NCBI RefSeq assembly: GCF_019024325.1
Contig: NZ_JAFNJS010000001.1
Coordinates: 620,001-684,000, forward strand
Reading direction: 5' to 3'
From: Falsiroseomonas tokyonensis
Lineage (GTDB): Bacteria > Pseudomonadota > Alphaproteobacteria > Acetobacterales > Acetobacteraceae
Length of the DNA stretch: 64,000 nt
Made by a program: the position numbers and the translations under genes. Position 1 is the stretch's first letter; each line of letters opens with the position of its first letter. The notes under the pieces are model-generated. The model was not told where the DNA came from. It saw nothing but the letters and a program-made list of their open reading frames with translations, and searched no databases. Below are positions 54,101-60,693 of this stretch, piece after piece.

Positions 54101-57100
54101 CGGTCCGCGACAGCGCCGCGCAGCGCCAGCAGCAGCAGGCCGCCGGGCGCGAGCCGCGCGGCAGCCTCGGCCGGCGGGGTGGGGCCGAGGCTCAGCATCA
54201 GGTCGAAGGGTGCTTCCCCCGCTGCATCCGGCAGCAGCCGCAAGCCGCGGCCCGCCAGCCGTGCCTCGGCGGCGGCGCGCGCCGCGGCGCTACGATCCAC
54301 CGCCACCAGCGCCGCGCCCGGCGGCAGGGAGGCGGCGATGGCCTGCGTCACCAGCCCGTCGCCGCAACCCAGGTGCAGCAGCCGCGCCGGCCGCGCCTGC
54401 CCCACCAGCGCGGCCAGGGCCGCCAGCCAGGCGCGATCCGCCGGCAGGTCGTGGCGCAGCGCGTTCAGCCGCGCGGGATCCCCCTCCGGCACCAGCAGCG
54501 CGGCACCCTCGGCCGCGCCGCGCAGCAGGGCCGGCCAGGCGGCGAGGCAGGGTGCGGCCGCCGCCGCCCAGCTTCGCGCCTCCTCCGGCATCGGCGAGGC
54601 TTCCACCGGCATCGGCCAAAGCCGCCCGTCCGCATCCTGCCGCAGCGCGCCCTGGCGCAGCAGCAGGCCCGGCAAAGCGGCGGCCGGCGTGGCGAGGCGC
54701 GGCAGCGGCACGGCGAGCCGCGCGCGCCAAGCCTCTGCCGTCTCCCCTTCCGGCAGCAGACCCGCATCCGCCAGGCCAGCCGCGAGCTGCGCGGCCGCGT
54801 GCCGATCCGCCCAAACCTCCACGGCGCCAGGCGGAAAGGCGGGCAGCGCGCCGGCCAACGCGGCCCAGCCATCCGGCGCCTCGGCCAGCGCCGCATCCCA
54901 GCCGGAGTCAAAATGCGCCGCGACCAGCCGCGCCTCCGGCCGCGCCATCGCCGCCTCCAGCGCATCGAGCCCGGCCTCGGCGGCGATCGGCCGCAGCCCG
55001 GTGGCGGCGGCGATGCCGGCGGCGCGGCCGGCGACGCGCCCGGCATCGCCCCAAAGGCCCCAATCCAGCACCTGCACGCGCCCGCCGGCGGCCTCGGCCA
55101 GCCCATCCTGCGCCGCGCAGCCGGCGAGATAGTTCGCCTGGCCCGCATTGCCGCGCAGGACCAGCGCGGAGCCGAAGAGCGCCAGCCGCGCGGCATCCTG
55201 CCCGGTCGCCGCCAGCAGGTTCAGCGTGCCGGCGAGTTTCGGCGCCAGCGCGGCCGCGAAATCGGCCTCCGAAAGGCTGGCCAGGCGCCGGTCGGCCAGC
55301 ACCATGGCCGCCTGCACCACGCGGCCGATCCGCCCCCAGCGCGCGCGCAGCCCGGCCAGGCAGGCATCCAGCGCGGCGGCGTCGGCGATATCCACGGGCA
55401 GGTAGCAGGCCTCGGCGCCGGCGCTGTGCAATTCCTGCAACAGCGCTTCCAGCCCGGGTGGCGCGACGCTGCGGCCGAGCAGGGCGATGCGGCCGCCCGG
55501 CCGTGCCAGTCGCCGCGCCACCAGCCGGCCGAGGCCGCCGGCACCGCCCACCACCAGCTGCACGCCCTGCATCGGCACAGGCGTCGTGGCGCAGGCGGGG
55601 GCCGGCAGCAGCCGCGGGGCGAAGGCGCCGCCATGGCGGATCGCCACCTCCTCCAGCACCGGATCCTCCGCTTGCGCCAGGGCCAGCCAATCGGCGGGGC
55701 CGGGCCGCGCGGGCAGGTCGAGCGTGGTGACGCGCAGCGCCGGCCCGCCCTCCCGCGCCGCGCATTTGCCGAGCGCCGCGACCATGGCGGCCAGCGGCGC
55801 CTGCACCTGATCGCCCGGCAGCACAGCATGGCGCGCCTGCGTCACCAAGCGGATATGGCGCGGCACCGCCGCCGCGACGGCTTCCGCCAGCAGCCGGCGC
55901 AGAGGCGCCAGCATCCCGGTCGCCTCTGCCGCCTCCAGCGGCCAGAGCACGAAGACGTCCCGCGCATCCGGCGGCAGCGCCGCCAAAGGCGCGTCCTGCC
56001 ACGCAGCGCCGGGCAGCAGTGCCGCGAGCCCGGCGCCCTCCGCCCCGCCGCCCAGCACCAGCGCGCCCCGGGGCAGCGCCGCGGCCAGCGGCGCGCCCTG
56101 CCAGGCGAGCACCCGCAGCGGCAGCGCCTCGGCCGGCGCGAGGCTGACGAAGCGGACGCCGCGCAATTCGGCGCAGACCGTGCCCGCCGCATCGCGCAGC
56201 AGCACATCCGCACCGAAGCCGCGCGGATGGGGCCGCAGGCTGGCGCGCGGCACTTCCGCGCACGCCGCATTGGCGCCGCCGAACCAGACGGAGGCAATGG
56301 CGGCCGGCAGCAGCGGCGGGCCTTCGGCCGCCACCAACCCGGCCTGCAGCGCCGCCAGCAGGCAGGCTTGCAGGGCGCCGTCCAGCAGCGCGAGTGGCGC
56401 CGCCGGCGCGAGGGCCGCCGCCAGCCTTGCCGGCCCCGCCTGCGCCGCGCCCAGCACCTGCAGGCCAGGACCATAGGCATGGCCGCGCGCGGCGAAACGC
56501 GCATAGGGATCGTCCAGCGCCATGCCGGCCGCGGCCTGCGGCGGTGCGGCCGCGGGCACGTGGCCTGCGGTCTCAACGGCCACGGCGACGGTCGTGCCAT
56601 CCGGCAGGCGCAAAGCGAGCTCGCCCTGCGACTCGCGACGCAGCCCATCGGCCTGCGCGGCGGGCACCGGGCGCCGAAACTCCACCTGCTCCAGCCGCCA
56701 GGGCGCGGGCCGCGCCGCCAGCCGCAGCAGCATGGCCGCCGCGGGCAGCAGCGGCGCACCGCCGATGACATGCTGCGCCGCCAGCGCGGCCTCCGGATCC
56801 GGTTCGGCACCCGGCCGCGGCGGCATGGGCAGGGCGTGGCGATGCGGGGTGAAGGGATAGGCCGGCAGCGGCGCATCCGCGATGCGACCGGGCAGGCCGT
56901 CCCAGTTCACCGCCGCCCCCGCCACCCAGAGCCGCGCCAGCACCGCATGGCGCGATCCGGCATCCAGCGGCAGCACCCTCTCCGACGCCTCGCCGGGCGA
57001 TCCGCCGATCAGCAGGGTTACGTCCGCTTCGCCGCCGGCCGCGCCCTCCTCCGCCAGGCGGCGCAGCAGCGGAAAGTCGGGGCAGGGGATATCGAGTGGC

Positions 57101-59247
57101 GGCGAGCCGCCCGCCAGCCAGGCCACCGCGGCCTGCTCCGTCAGATGGCCTTCCGCCACCAGCGCGGCAGCGGCGAACCAGGCTTCCCCAATTGCCTGGT
57201 GGCGCGGCGGCAGCTGCCATTTCTCATGCAGCCGCGCCAGGGCGGTGACGCAGGCCAGCAGCGCCAGGCGGCGCGGCGCGCCACCCAGCAGCGCGCCGTA
57301 TTCCGGCGGCAGCGCGCGCTGCCAATCGGCGAGATAGCCGGCGAAGGTCGCATTGCCGCGCGCCAGGGTCGCGGCCCGCGCCAGCAGCCGGTCCGCCTCC
57401 CCGGCATCCGCTTCCACCAGCGCATCCCGCAAGGGGCCGAGCGCGGCCGTGGTCAGCCGCGGCGCGCCTTCCATCCGCCCCGAATCGAGATCACGCAGCG
57501 GCGCGGCGAGGCTGCGCGCCAGCGGCAGCAGCGCGGCCGGCGCCTCGATCCAGCAGGGGCGCAGCGCGCGCAGGATATCCTGCACCAGGGCGCGCTGCGC
57601 CGCGGCCTGCGCGCCCAGCCGCAGCGCCACGCGCGGCGTGCCGGCCGCGACCGGCGCGGGCTCCGCCGCCAGCGCCTGGCGCAGCCCCGCCGAATCCCGC
57701 GCCAGCACCGCCGCCCGGAACCGCTGCGCGGGGCGGCCGCAGGCCAGGGTACGGGCGAGATCCGCCAGCGGCGGCAGCGGCCCGGCCGCGAAGGCGCGCC
57801 AGCGCTGCCAGAGCGCGTCGAAAGCATTGGCATCATGCGCGGAAAACAGCAGCGGCCAGCCCTCCTCCGGCACCGCCAGCGCGGCCTGCGGGACAGGCTC
57901 CGGCGCCTCCTCCAGGATGGCATGCGCCAGCGCGCCACCGAAACCGAAGGCGCTGACGCCGGCCCGCAGCGGCAGGCCGGGCGCGGCGGGCTGCCAATCC
58001 TCCGCCACCAGCGCCGGGCGGAAGGGTCCTTCGGCAAAATCGATCAGCGGGTTCGGCTCGGCCAGGTGCAGCGTCGGCGCGATGCGGCGGGCGCGCAGCA
58101 TGACCAGCAGCTTGGCGACGCCCACCAGCCCCGCCACCGGCTCCAGATGCCCGATATTGGTCTTGGCGGAACCGACCAGGCAGCCGCCCCGCTGCGCGCC
58201 CGCTTCGGCGAAGGCTTCGGCCAGCGCCGCCATTTCGATCGGATCGCCGAGCGGCGTGCCGGTGCCATGCGCCTCGACATAGCCGAGGCTGTCGAGACCA
58301 ACGCCCGCGCTGCGCGCCGCGCGCTGGATCACCTCCCGCTGCGCGGCCAGCGAGGGCGCGGTGACGGTGCGCGTCGCGCCGACATGGCCGGTGGCGCTGC
58401 CCAGCACCAGCCCATGCACCCGCAGCCCGTCACGCCGCGCATCCTCCGGCCGGCGCAGCAGCAGCACCACCACGCCTTCGCCCGGCACATAGCCATCGGC
58501 GGCCGCATCGAAGGTGGCGCAGCGGCCACGCGCGCTCAGCATCCGCGCCTGGGAGAAGGCGATATGCCGCCAGGGCGACAGCAGCAGGCTGACGCCGGCG
58601 ACGATCGCCGTATCGCATTCCTCCGCCGCCAGCGCCCGCCGCGCCTGGTGCAACGCGACGAGGCCGGAGGCGCAGGCGGCATCCACCGCGACGCTTTCCC
58701 CGCTCAGCCCGAAGGCATGCGAGACGCGATTGGCCAGCAGCGCCGCGGTGCCACCGAGGCTCGCCTGGCCATCCGGCGGCACCTCGGCCGCAGTCAGCGC
58801 CTGCAGATGGTCCTGCGCCATGAAGCCGACATGGACCGAGGTGCGATGGCCCGGCCCGCGCAGGCCCTCCGGCGCCAGGCCGGCATCGGCCATGGCCTGC
58901 ACGACCTCCTCCAGCAGCAGGCGCTGCTGCGGATCCATCAGCCGCGCCTCCTTCGGCGAGAGGCCGAAATAGGCATGGTCGAAGCTCTCGGCGGGCCGCT
59001 CGAGAAAGCCGCCCCAGCGGCAGGCGGTGGTACCGGGCGGCAGCGTGCCCGCGCCATCCGCGCCGCGATCGCCATGATGGCGGCGCCAGTCCCAGCGTGT
59101 GGGCGGCACCTCGGTGATGGCGCAGCGGCCCTGCATCAGCAATTCGGCGAAGGCCGTGTAATCGGCCGCACCCGGCAGGCGGCAGGCGAGCCCGACCACG
59201 GCGGCAGCACCCATCGCCACAGGTCCGGCGAGGGCGCCATCCATCAT
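48196..59247 (-). CDS. Hybrid PKS-NRPS A: KS-[AT relic]-DH-KR-MT-ACP-ACP | KS-ACP | Cy-A(Cys)-PCP
   Basis: The 3683-residue first enzyme of the line starts at the ATG at 59247. An in-frame TAA at 59343-59341 and the absence of ATG, GTG or TTG codons between rule out a longer start. Domains (approximate residues): KS 13-430 (Cys192, H327, H367); a degenerate AT-like stretch 560-740; DH from 826 (HVIGGAPLLPA) to about 1085; KR about 1232; a short methyltransferase-like fold about 1627 (HLGCGDG) lacking the NVLHAT block of the other MTs; tandem ACPs (Ser1814, Ser1903); KS from 1970 (Cys2139); ACP (Ser2581); heterocyclization domain 2640-3060 with FPLTDLQMAYLAGR and DLLILD (DxxxxD); adenylation domain 3085-3570; PCP (Ser3619). 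The A-domain specificity residues read by eye are D-L-W-N-M-S-L-I-W-K, close to the cysteine code DLYNLSLIWK. A thiazoline is predicted, or a thiazole if an oxidase acts in trans. Confidence 0.94.
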   Translation of the reverse strand: MMDGALAGPVAMGAAAVVGLACRLPGAADYTAFAELLMQGRCAITEVPPTRWDWRRHHGDRGADGAGTLPPGTTACRWGGFLERPAESFDHAYFGLSPKEARLMDPQQRLLLEEVVQAMADAGLAPEGLRGPGHRTSVHVGFMAQDHLQALTAAEVPPDGQASLGGTAALLANRVSHAFGLSGESVAVDAACASGLVALHQARRALAAEECDTAIVAGVSLLLSPWRHIAFSQARMLSARGRCATFDAAADGYVPGEGVVVLLLRRPEDARRDGLRVHGLVLGSATGHVGATRTVTAPSLAAQREVIQRAARSAGVGLDSLGYVEAHGTGTPLGDPIEMAALAEAFAEAGAQRGGCLVGSAKTNIGHLEPVAGLVGVAKLLVMLRARRIAPTLHLAEPNPLIDFAEGPFRPALVAEDWQPAAPGLPLRAGVSAFGFGGALAHAILEEAPEPVPQAALAVPEEGWPLLFSAHDANAFDALWQRWRAFAAGPLPPLADLARTLACGRPAQRFRAAVLARDSAGLRQALAAEPAPVAAGTPRVALRLGAQAAAQRALVQDILRALRPCWIEAPAALLPLARSLAAPLRDLDSGRMEGAPRLTTAALGPLRDALVEADAGEADRLLARAATLARGNATFAGYLADWQRALPPEYGALLGGAPRRLALLACVTALARLHEKWQLPPRHQAIGEAWFAAAALVAEGHLTEQAAVAWLAGGSPPLDIPCPDFPLLRRLAEEGAAGGEADVTLLIGGSPGEASERVLPLDAGSRHAVLARLWVAGAAVNWDGLPGRIADAPLPAYPFTPHRHALPMPPRPGAEPDPEAALAAQHVIGGAPLLPAAAMLLRLAARPAPWRLEQVEFRRPVPAAQADGLRRESQGELALRLPDGTTVAVAVETAGHVPAAAPPQAAAGMALDDPYARFAARGHAYGPGLQVLGAAQAGPARLAAALAPAAPLALLDGALQACLLAALQAGLVAAEGPPLLPAAIASVWFGGANAACAEVPRASLRPHPRGFGADVLLRDAAGTVCAELRGVRFVSLAPAEALPLRVLAWQGAPLAAALPRGALVLGGGAEGAGLAALLPGAAWQDAPLAALPPDARDVFVLWPLEAAEATGMLAPLRRLLAEAVAAAVPRHIRLVTQARHAVLPGDQVQAPLAAMVAALGKCAAREGGPALRVTTLDLPARPGPADWLALAQAEDPVLEEVAIRHGGAFAPRLLPAPACATTPVPMQGVQLVVGGAGGLGRLVARRLARPGGRIALLGRSVAPPGLEALLQELHSAGAEACYLPVDIADAAALDACLAGLRARWGRIGRVVQAAMVLADRRLASLSEADFAAALAPKLAGTLNLLAATGQDAARLALFGSALVLRGNAGQANYLAGCAAQDGLAEAAGGRVQVLDWGLWGDAGRVAGRAAGIAAATGLRPIAAEAGLDALEAAMARPEARLVAAHFDSGWDAALAEAPDGWAALAGALPAFPPGAVEVWADRHAAAQLAAGLADAGLLPEGETAEAWRARLAVPLPRLATPAAALPGLLLRQGALRQDADGRLWPMPVEASPMPEEARSWAAAAAPCLAAWPALLRGAAEGAALLVPEGDPARLNALRHDLPADRAWLAALAALVGQARPARLLHLGCGDGLVTQAIAASLPPGAALVAVDRSAAARAAAEARLAGRGLRLLPDAAGEAPFDLMLSLGPTPPAEAAARLAPGGLLLLALRGAVADREIATLGLHAAAWDAPPEATAWQAELAAAGFDRIALAETPQGIFAMARRGDAPPQSREDPMATSPDLLAAVTEAVAAVIEVPVAEVEPGARFIEMGVDSIVAASVADRLRQSLGLRLPVHVFGDHPTPQALADYIARLQPTAPAAPPPPPPQAGGRLAQLIEVLAEVIGVPAAEIEPEAPFAALGIDSVVALRVAELWAPRLGRRLPLHLFGDFPSPLALAQQLETSAAPPTPRPEPALAAPRVLAPPASAGGDAIAITGLSARFPGAADLPALWDLLQSGGSALGAAPPGRWTAAEMAALAPGLDPARLTRGGFLEDAQNFDAGFFGLSPREAMAMDPQQRLLLQEAHNALAEAGLFTAPPALRQRMGVWVGASPGDWALKLALAGGGPDRVSLVGQLGGSLAARLAHHFGMQGPAVTLDAACASAVAALAAASAALRAGEVDAALVGAVAVMATPQMPALAGAAGLLSASGRCAALSAEADGMVLGEGVGALVLRRLEDAVAAGEPIHAVLRAARMGHDGGGGLGIATPSAEGQARLARTVLAAAGTAPGEIGWLEAHGVGTAAGDATELAGAGAALGGRTVPVGSVKPALGHGLAAAGLAALCKVVLQLRHGVLAPTAGLGAAAPELAAAGFVASATAAPWAGARRALVSVFALNGANGMLVVEEAPALPVPPVAEGPQLLVLTAQTEAALDARLAALAEWLRRHPATRMADLARSLAEAAAPLPWRAALVAADAAEALARLKGARTGRAPKRDPGAAALLAKAAQSLLAEARPGDAAPLQAVAELFVAGVAVALPWDAGARRLTLLPGYPFAQDSFWPGAAVAESVAVATPDPLRALLGAVLRMPPERIAADVAPVALGLDSLLALELRQRIAAELGRDVTVAALLAAPDLASLHAAVATAPASAPQAVIVPDAGARHEPFPLTDLQMAYLAGRGAALPLGGPCHSYWEFAVTAEAPALEAALNRLVAAHDMLRAVIDPDGRQRVLPQVPVYRIAVQDWRGLPDAPQRLAALQTEFENLRFDAARWPLFRAEISRTPAGTRLHLAVDLLILDLPSLFGLLGQWAALLRDPAAPLAVPPITFRDCVLAARPAPAAALDFWAAEAPRLPPAPELPGAKALEPGAVWPARRHVTRLAPEAWAALRVQAAAAGVTPVHALLTAFAEVLAHWAVAPRFTLNLTMMDRGAAHPAIGAVPGCFTSTLLLGLDLSAPLPFRARAAAVRDRLGVMLAHAAPGGVRVLRDLAKAQGTRPLMPVVFTSGLGHGEGVDALGPLVGGLTRTPQTWLDAHVHEDAEGGLLACWDAIEALFPDGLIAAMFSEFAALLQRLATAAAWQVDARAAIAAAERARREARNATAAPVPAGLLHEPFLRQALAAPDRLAVVAGDRRLTHGALLAEALAVAAALPQARPNELVAVVLPKGAAQIAAVIGVLLAGGAYLPLDPALPPARLRGLITRGECRAILTDATTEASLGAAWPEGLAIVALDRLGPAPLPTSMPAPRAKPTDLAYVIFTSGSTGEPKGVMIDHRGALNTVADVNDRFGIGPQDRTLALSALNFDLSVWDIFGVLGAGGAVVIPAAGSLADPAHLAGLVARHGVTVWNSVPMFLQLLLEGAPQAEQLASLRLVMLSGDWIPLALPPRFAALNSRAQMISLGGATEASIWSILHPIAAQSQPGWPSVPYGAAMRNQRMLVLDEAMADCADFVPGEIHIGGIGLAQGYWRDPLRSAERFVTHPVTGERLYRTGDMGRWRAEGLIEFLGRRDGQVKLGGHRVELGEVEAALAALPGVTQAVAVAPADAGGRRRLFAFCVGTAGATTLRNGLAQRLPSYMLPTEIRLLPALPRNANDKVDRRALEQLCGPDAPVAVPVAAVATPAARLLAIWRAVLGNAALESDANLFEAGATSFTAVEAAARITREIAACSVTDLFEFPSVAAMAAHLAGSAQAEPDPAAQRAERRRAARALAREPA

Positions 59248-59327
59248 CGGCAGGCGTCGCCGCGCGAAGGGGGGCCGATGGGCCGGGCCGGGGGGGCGAC
59301 GACGGCGATGGCGGCCCCGTTTCGCAA
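59244..59327 (-). CDS. Possible 27-residue leader peptide coupled to PKS gene A
   Basis: PKS gene A has no Shine-Dalgarno before its ATG. Upstream, a strong purine-rich site (AAGGGGGAGAGG, 59331-59342 complement) stands three bases before a TTG. The frame from this TTG runs 27 codons and stops in the TGA that overlaps gene A's ATG as ATGA, the same overlap used between genes A-E. The peptide (Ala/Pro/Arg-rich, one Cys) resembles nothing known to me. The simplest reading is a translated leader that delivers ribosomes to gene A. It could also be chance, since start-codon choice is TTG and GC-rich frames are often open. Confidence 0.35.
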   Translation of the reverse strand: MRNGAAIAVVAPPARPIGPPSRGDACR

Positions 59328-59571
59328 GCGCCTCTCCCCCTTAACCTCCGCGTGTGCGGCATGAAAACCGCTCGCGGGTGAGTATGGCGAAGCGCCGGGG
59401 CGGGCGCCAGTCAAACCGCTGTTTCAATAATGTCTCGCGGTAGACGTGCCTCACCTGTCTCGGCGCGCGCTTCGCGGGCAGTGCTTGAACAGACCGCAAG
59501 CCCCTGCCTAGGATGCGGAACGATCCCCGAGGAAACGCTCCTGCCCCTCCGGCCGGGGCCTGGAAGGCTGC
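59248..59571. other. Divergent intergenic control region
   Basis: These 324 bases between PKS gene A (minus) and the RND adaptor (plus) are the only sizeable gene-free stretch in the window, and are where the operon promoter should lie. The middle (about 59340-59450) is less GC-rich than its surroundings. The word AAACCGCT occurs twice (59365-59372 and 59413-59420), each time followed by a roughly complementary CGCGG(G)T. The second copy forms ACCGC-17-GCGGT (59415-59441). Isolated TTGACT (59414-59409) and CATACT-like words exist on the minus strand, but their spacing (22) is wrong, so I call no sigma-70 promoter for the PKS operon. An activator-dependent promoter is possible. Confidence 0.6.
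59485..59514 (+). promoter_or_regulatory. Candidate sigma-70 promoter of the RND efflux operon
   Basis: TTGAAC (59485-59490) and TAGGAT (59509-59514) are separated by 18 bp, each matching four of six consensus positions, and lie 58 bp upstream of the adaptor start codon. A Shine-Dalgarno (GGAAGG) precedes the ATG at 59572. This is a consensus match by eye only. Confidence 0.4.
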
Positions 59572-60693
59572 ATGGCGTCACGTTCCCTCCTCGCGGCCGC
59601 ATTTCTGGCCCTTGGCAGCGCGCTGGGTGCGGGTGCCATGTACGGGCTGCGGCCAGGCGCCGAGGCACCGGGCGCTGCAACGCCCGCCGCAGCCGCGCCG
59701 GCGACGCCGCGGGAACAGCCGCCGGCGGCAGTGCAGGTGATGACCCTGGGCCGTGGGGAGGTGCAGAGCGTGCTGACCTCCATCGGCACGCTGCGCGCGG
59801 TGCAGAGCGTGCCGATCGCCTCGCTCACCGGCGGCGTCGTGCTCGCGGCCAATTTTACCGAGGGCGGCGCCGTGGCGCAGGGCACGCCGCTGGTGGAATT
59901 CGACCGCCGCATCGCCGATGCGCAGCTTACCGCCGCCCAGGGCCAGCTGCAGGTGGCGCAGCTACGCTTCGAGCGGGGCCAGTCCCTGGTCGGCGTGCGG
60001 TCCCGCCAGCAGATGGATGACGACCGCGCGTCGCTGCAGCAGGCGCAATCGGAACTCGCCGTGCGCCGCACCACGCTGGACCAGCTGACGCTGCGCGCGC
60101 CCTTCGCCGGATTCGCCGGGCAGCGGCTGTTCGGCGTCGGCGAATATGTGCCCGCCGGCAAGACGCTGCTGTGGCTGGAGGATCGCACCACGCTGCGCAT
60201 CCAGTTCCGCATCCCGGAGCGTTTCCTGCCGGTGCTGCGGGTGGGCCAGGAATTCGCGCTGGAGGTGGATGCCGTGCCCGGCCGCCGCTTCACCGGCCGC
60301 GTCTCGCTGATCGACACGCGCCCGGACCTGGACGAGCGCACGCTGCATCTGCGCGGCGAGGTGCCGAATCCGGGCCATGTGCTGCCCTCGGGCGTCTTCG
60401 GCCGCGTGCGGCTGGTGATCGAGCAGGTGCCGGATGCGCTGCTGCTGCCGCCGGGCGCGGTGCAATATACGCTGACCGGCGCCTCCGTCTTCCGGGTGAA
60501 GGAAGGCCGGGCGGAACGCGTGCCGGTGCGGATCGGCCTGCAGATGGCGGACCGGGTGCAGGTGCTGGAAGGCCTGGCCGCGGGCGATACCGTGGTGACG
60601 GAAGGGCAGTTCAACCTGGATGACGGGCGCCGCGTGAACGTGGTGGCCCAGTCGCCGCCTGTGCCGGCGGCGCTCGGGGCGCCGGGGCGATGA
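59572..60693 (+). CDS. RND efflux periplasmic adaptor (membrane fusion protein)
   Basis: The 373-residue HlyD/AcrA-family protein links an inner-membrane RND pump to an outer-membrane channel. It has an N-terminal hydrophobic anchor or signal (residues 4-24) and an Ala/Pro-rich spacer. A split lipoyl domain follows around residues 65-105 and 165-195 (LRAPFAGFAGQRLF). Between the halves is a short alpha-hairpin containing RQQMDDDRASLQQAQ, then a beta-barrel and membrane-proximal part (VLEGLAAGDTVVTEGQ). The stop overlaps the pump start by ATGA. It is divergent from the polyketide operon, so export of or resistance to the product is a reasonable guess, not shown. No outer-membrane factor gene lies in the window. 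Confidence 0.93.
   Translation: MASRSLLAAAFLALGSALGAGAMYGLRPGAEAPGAATPAAAAPATPREQPPAAVQVMTLGRGEVQSVLTSIGTLRAVQSVPIASLTGGVVLAANFTEGGAVAQGTPLVEFDRRIADAQLTAAQGQLQVAQLRFERGQSLVGVRSRQQMDDDRASLQQAQSELAVRRTTLDQLTLRAPFAGFAGQRLFGVGEYVPAGKTLLWLEDRTTLRIQFRIPERFLPVLRVGQEFALEVDAVPGRRFTGRVSLIDTRPDLDERTLHLRGEVPNPGHVLPSGVFGRVRLVIEQVPDALLLPPGAVQYTLTGASVFRVKEGRAERVPVRIGLQMADRVQVLEGLAAGDTVVTEGQFNLDDGRRVNVVAQSPPVPAALGAPGR

Noticed and set aside
48289-59364. A 3691-residue plus-strand open frame opposite PKS gene A, and many similar long frames elsewhere
   Set aside because: They are antisense shadows of codon bias in a GC-rich genome: Arg/Gln/His/Ala-rich, without recognisable domains, and exactly opposite well-supported PKS domains.
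59411-59680. An 89-residue minus-strand frame in the divergent intergenic region
   Set aside because: Composition is Arg/Pro/Gly-rich with no motif, it overlaps the start of the RND adaptor gene, and it has no ribosome-binding site that I can see.
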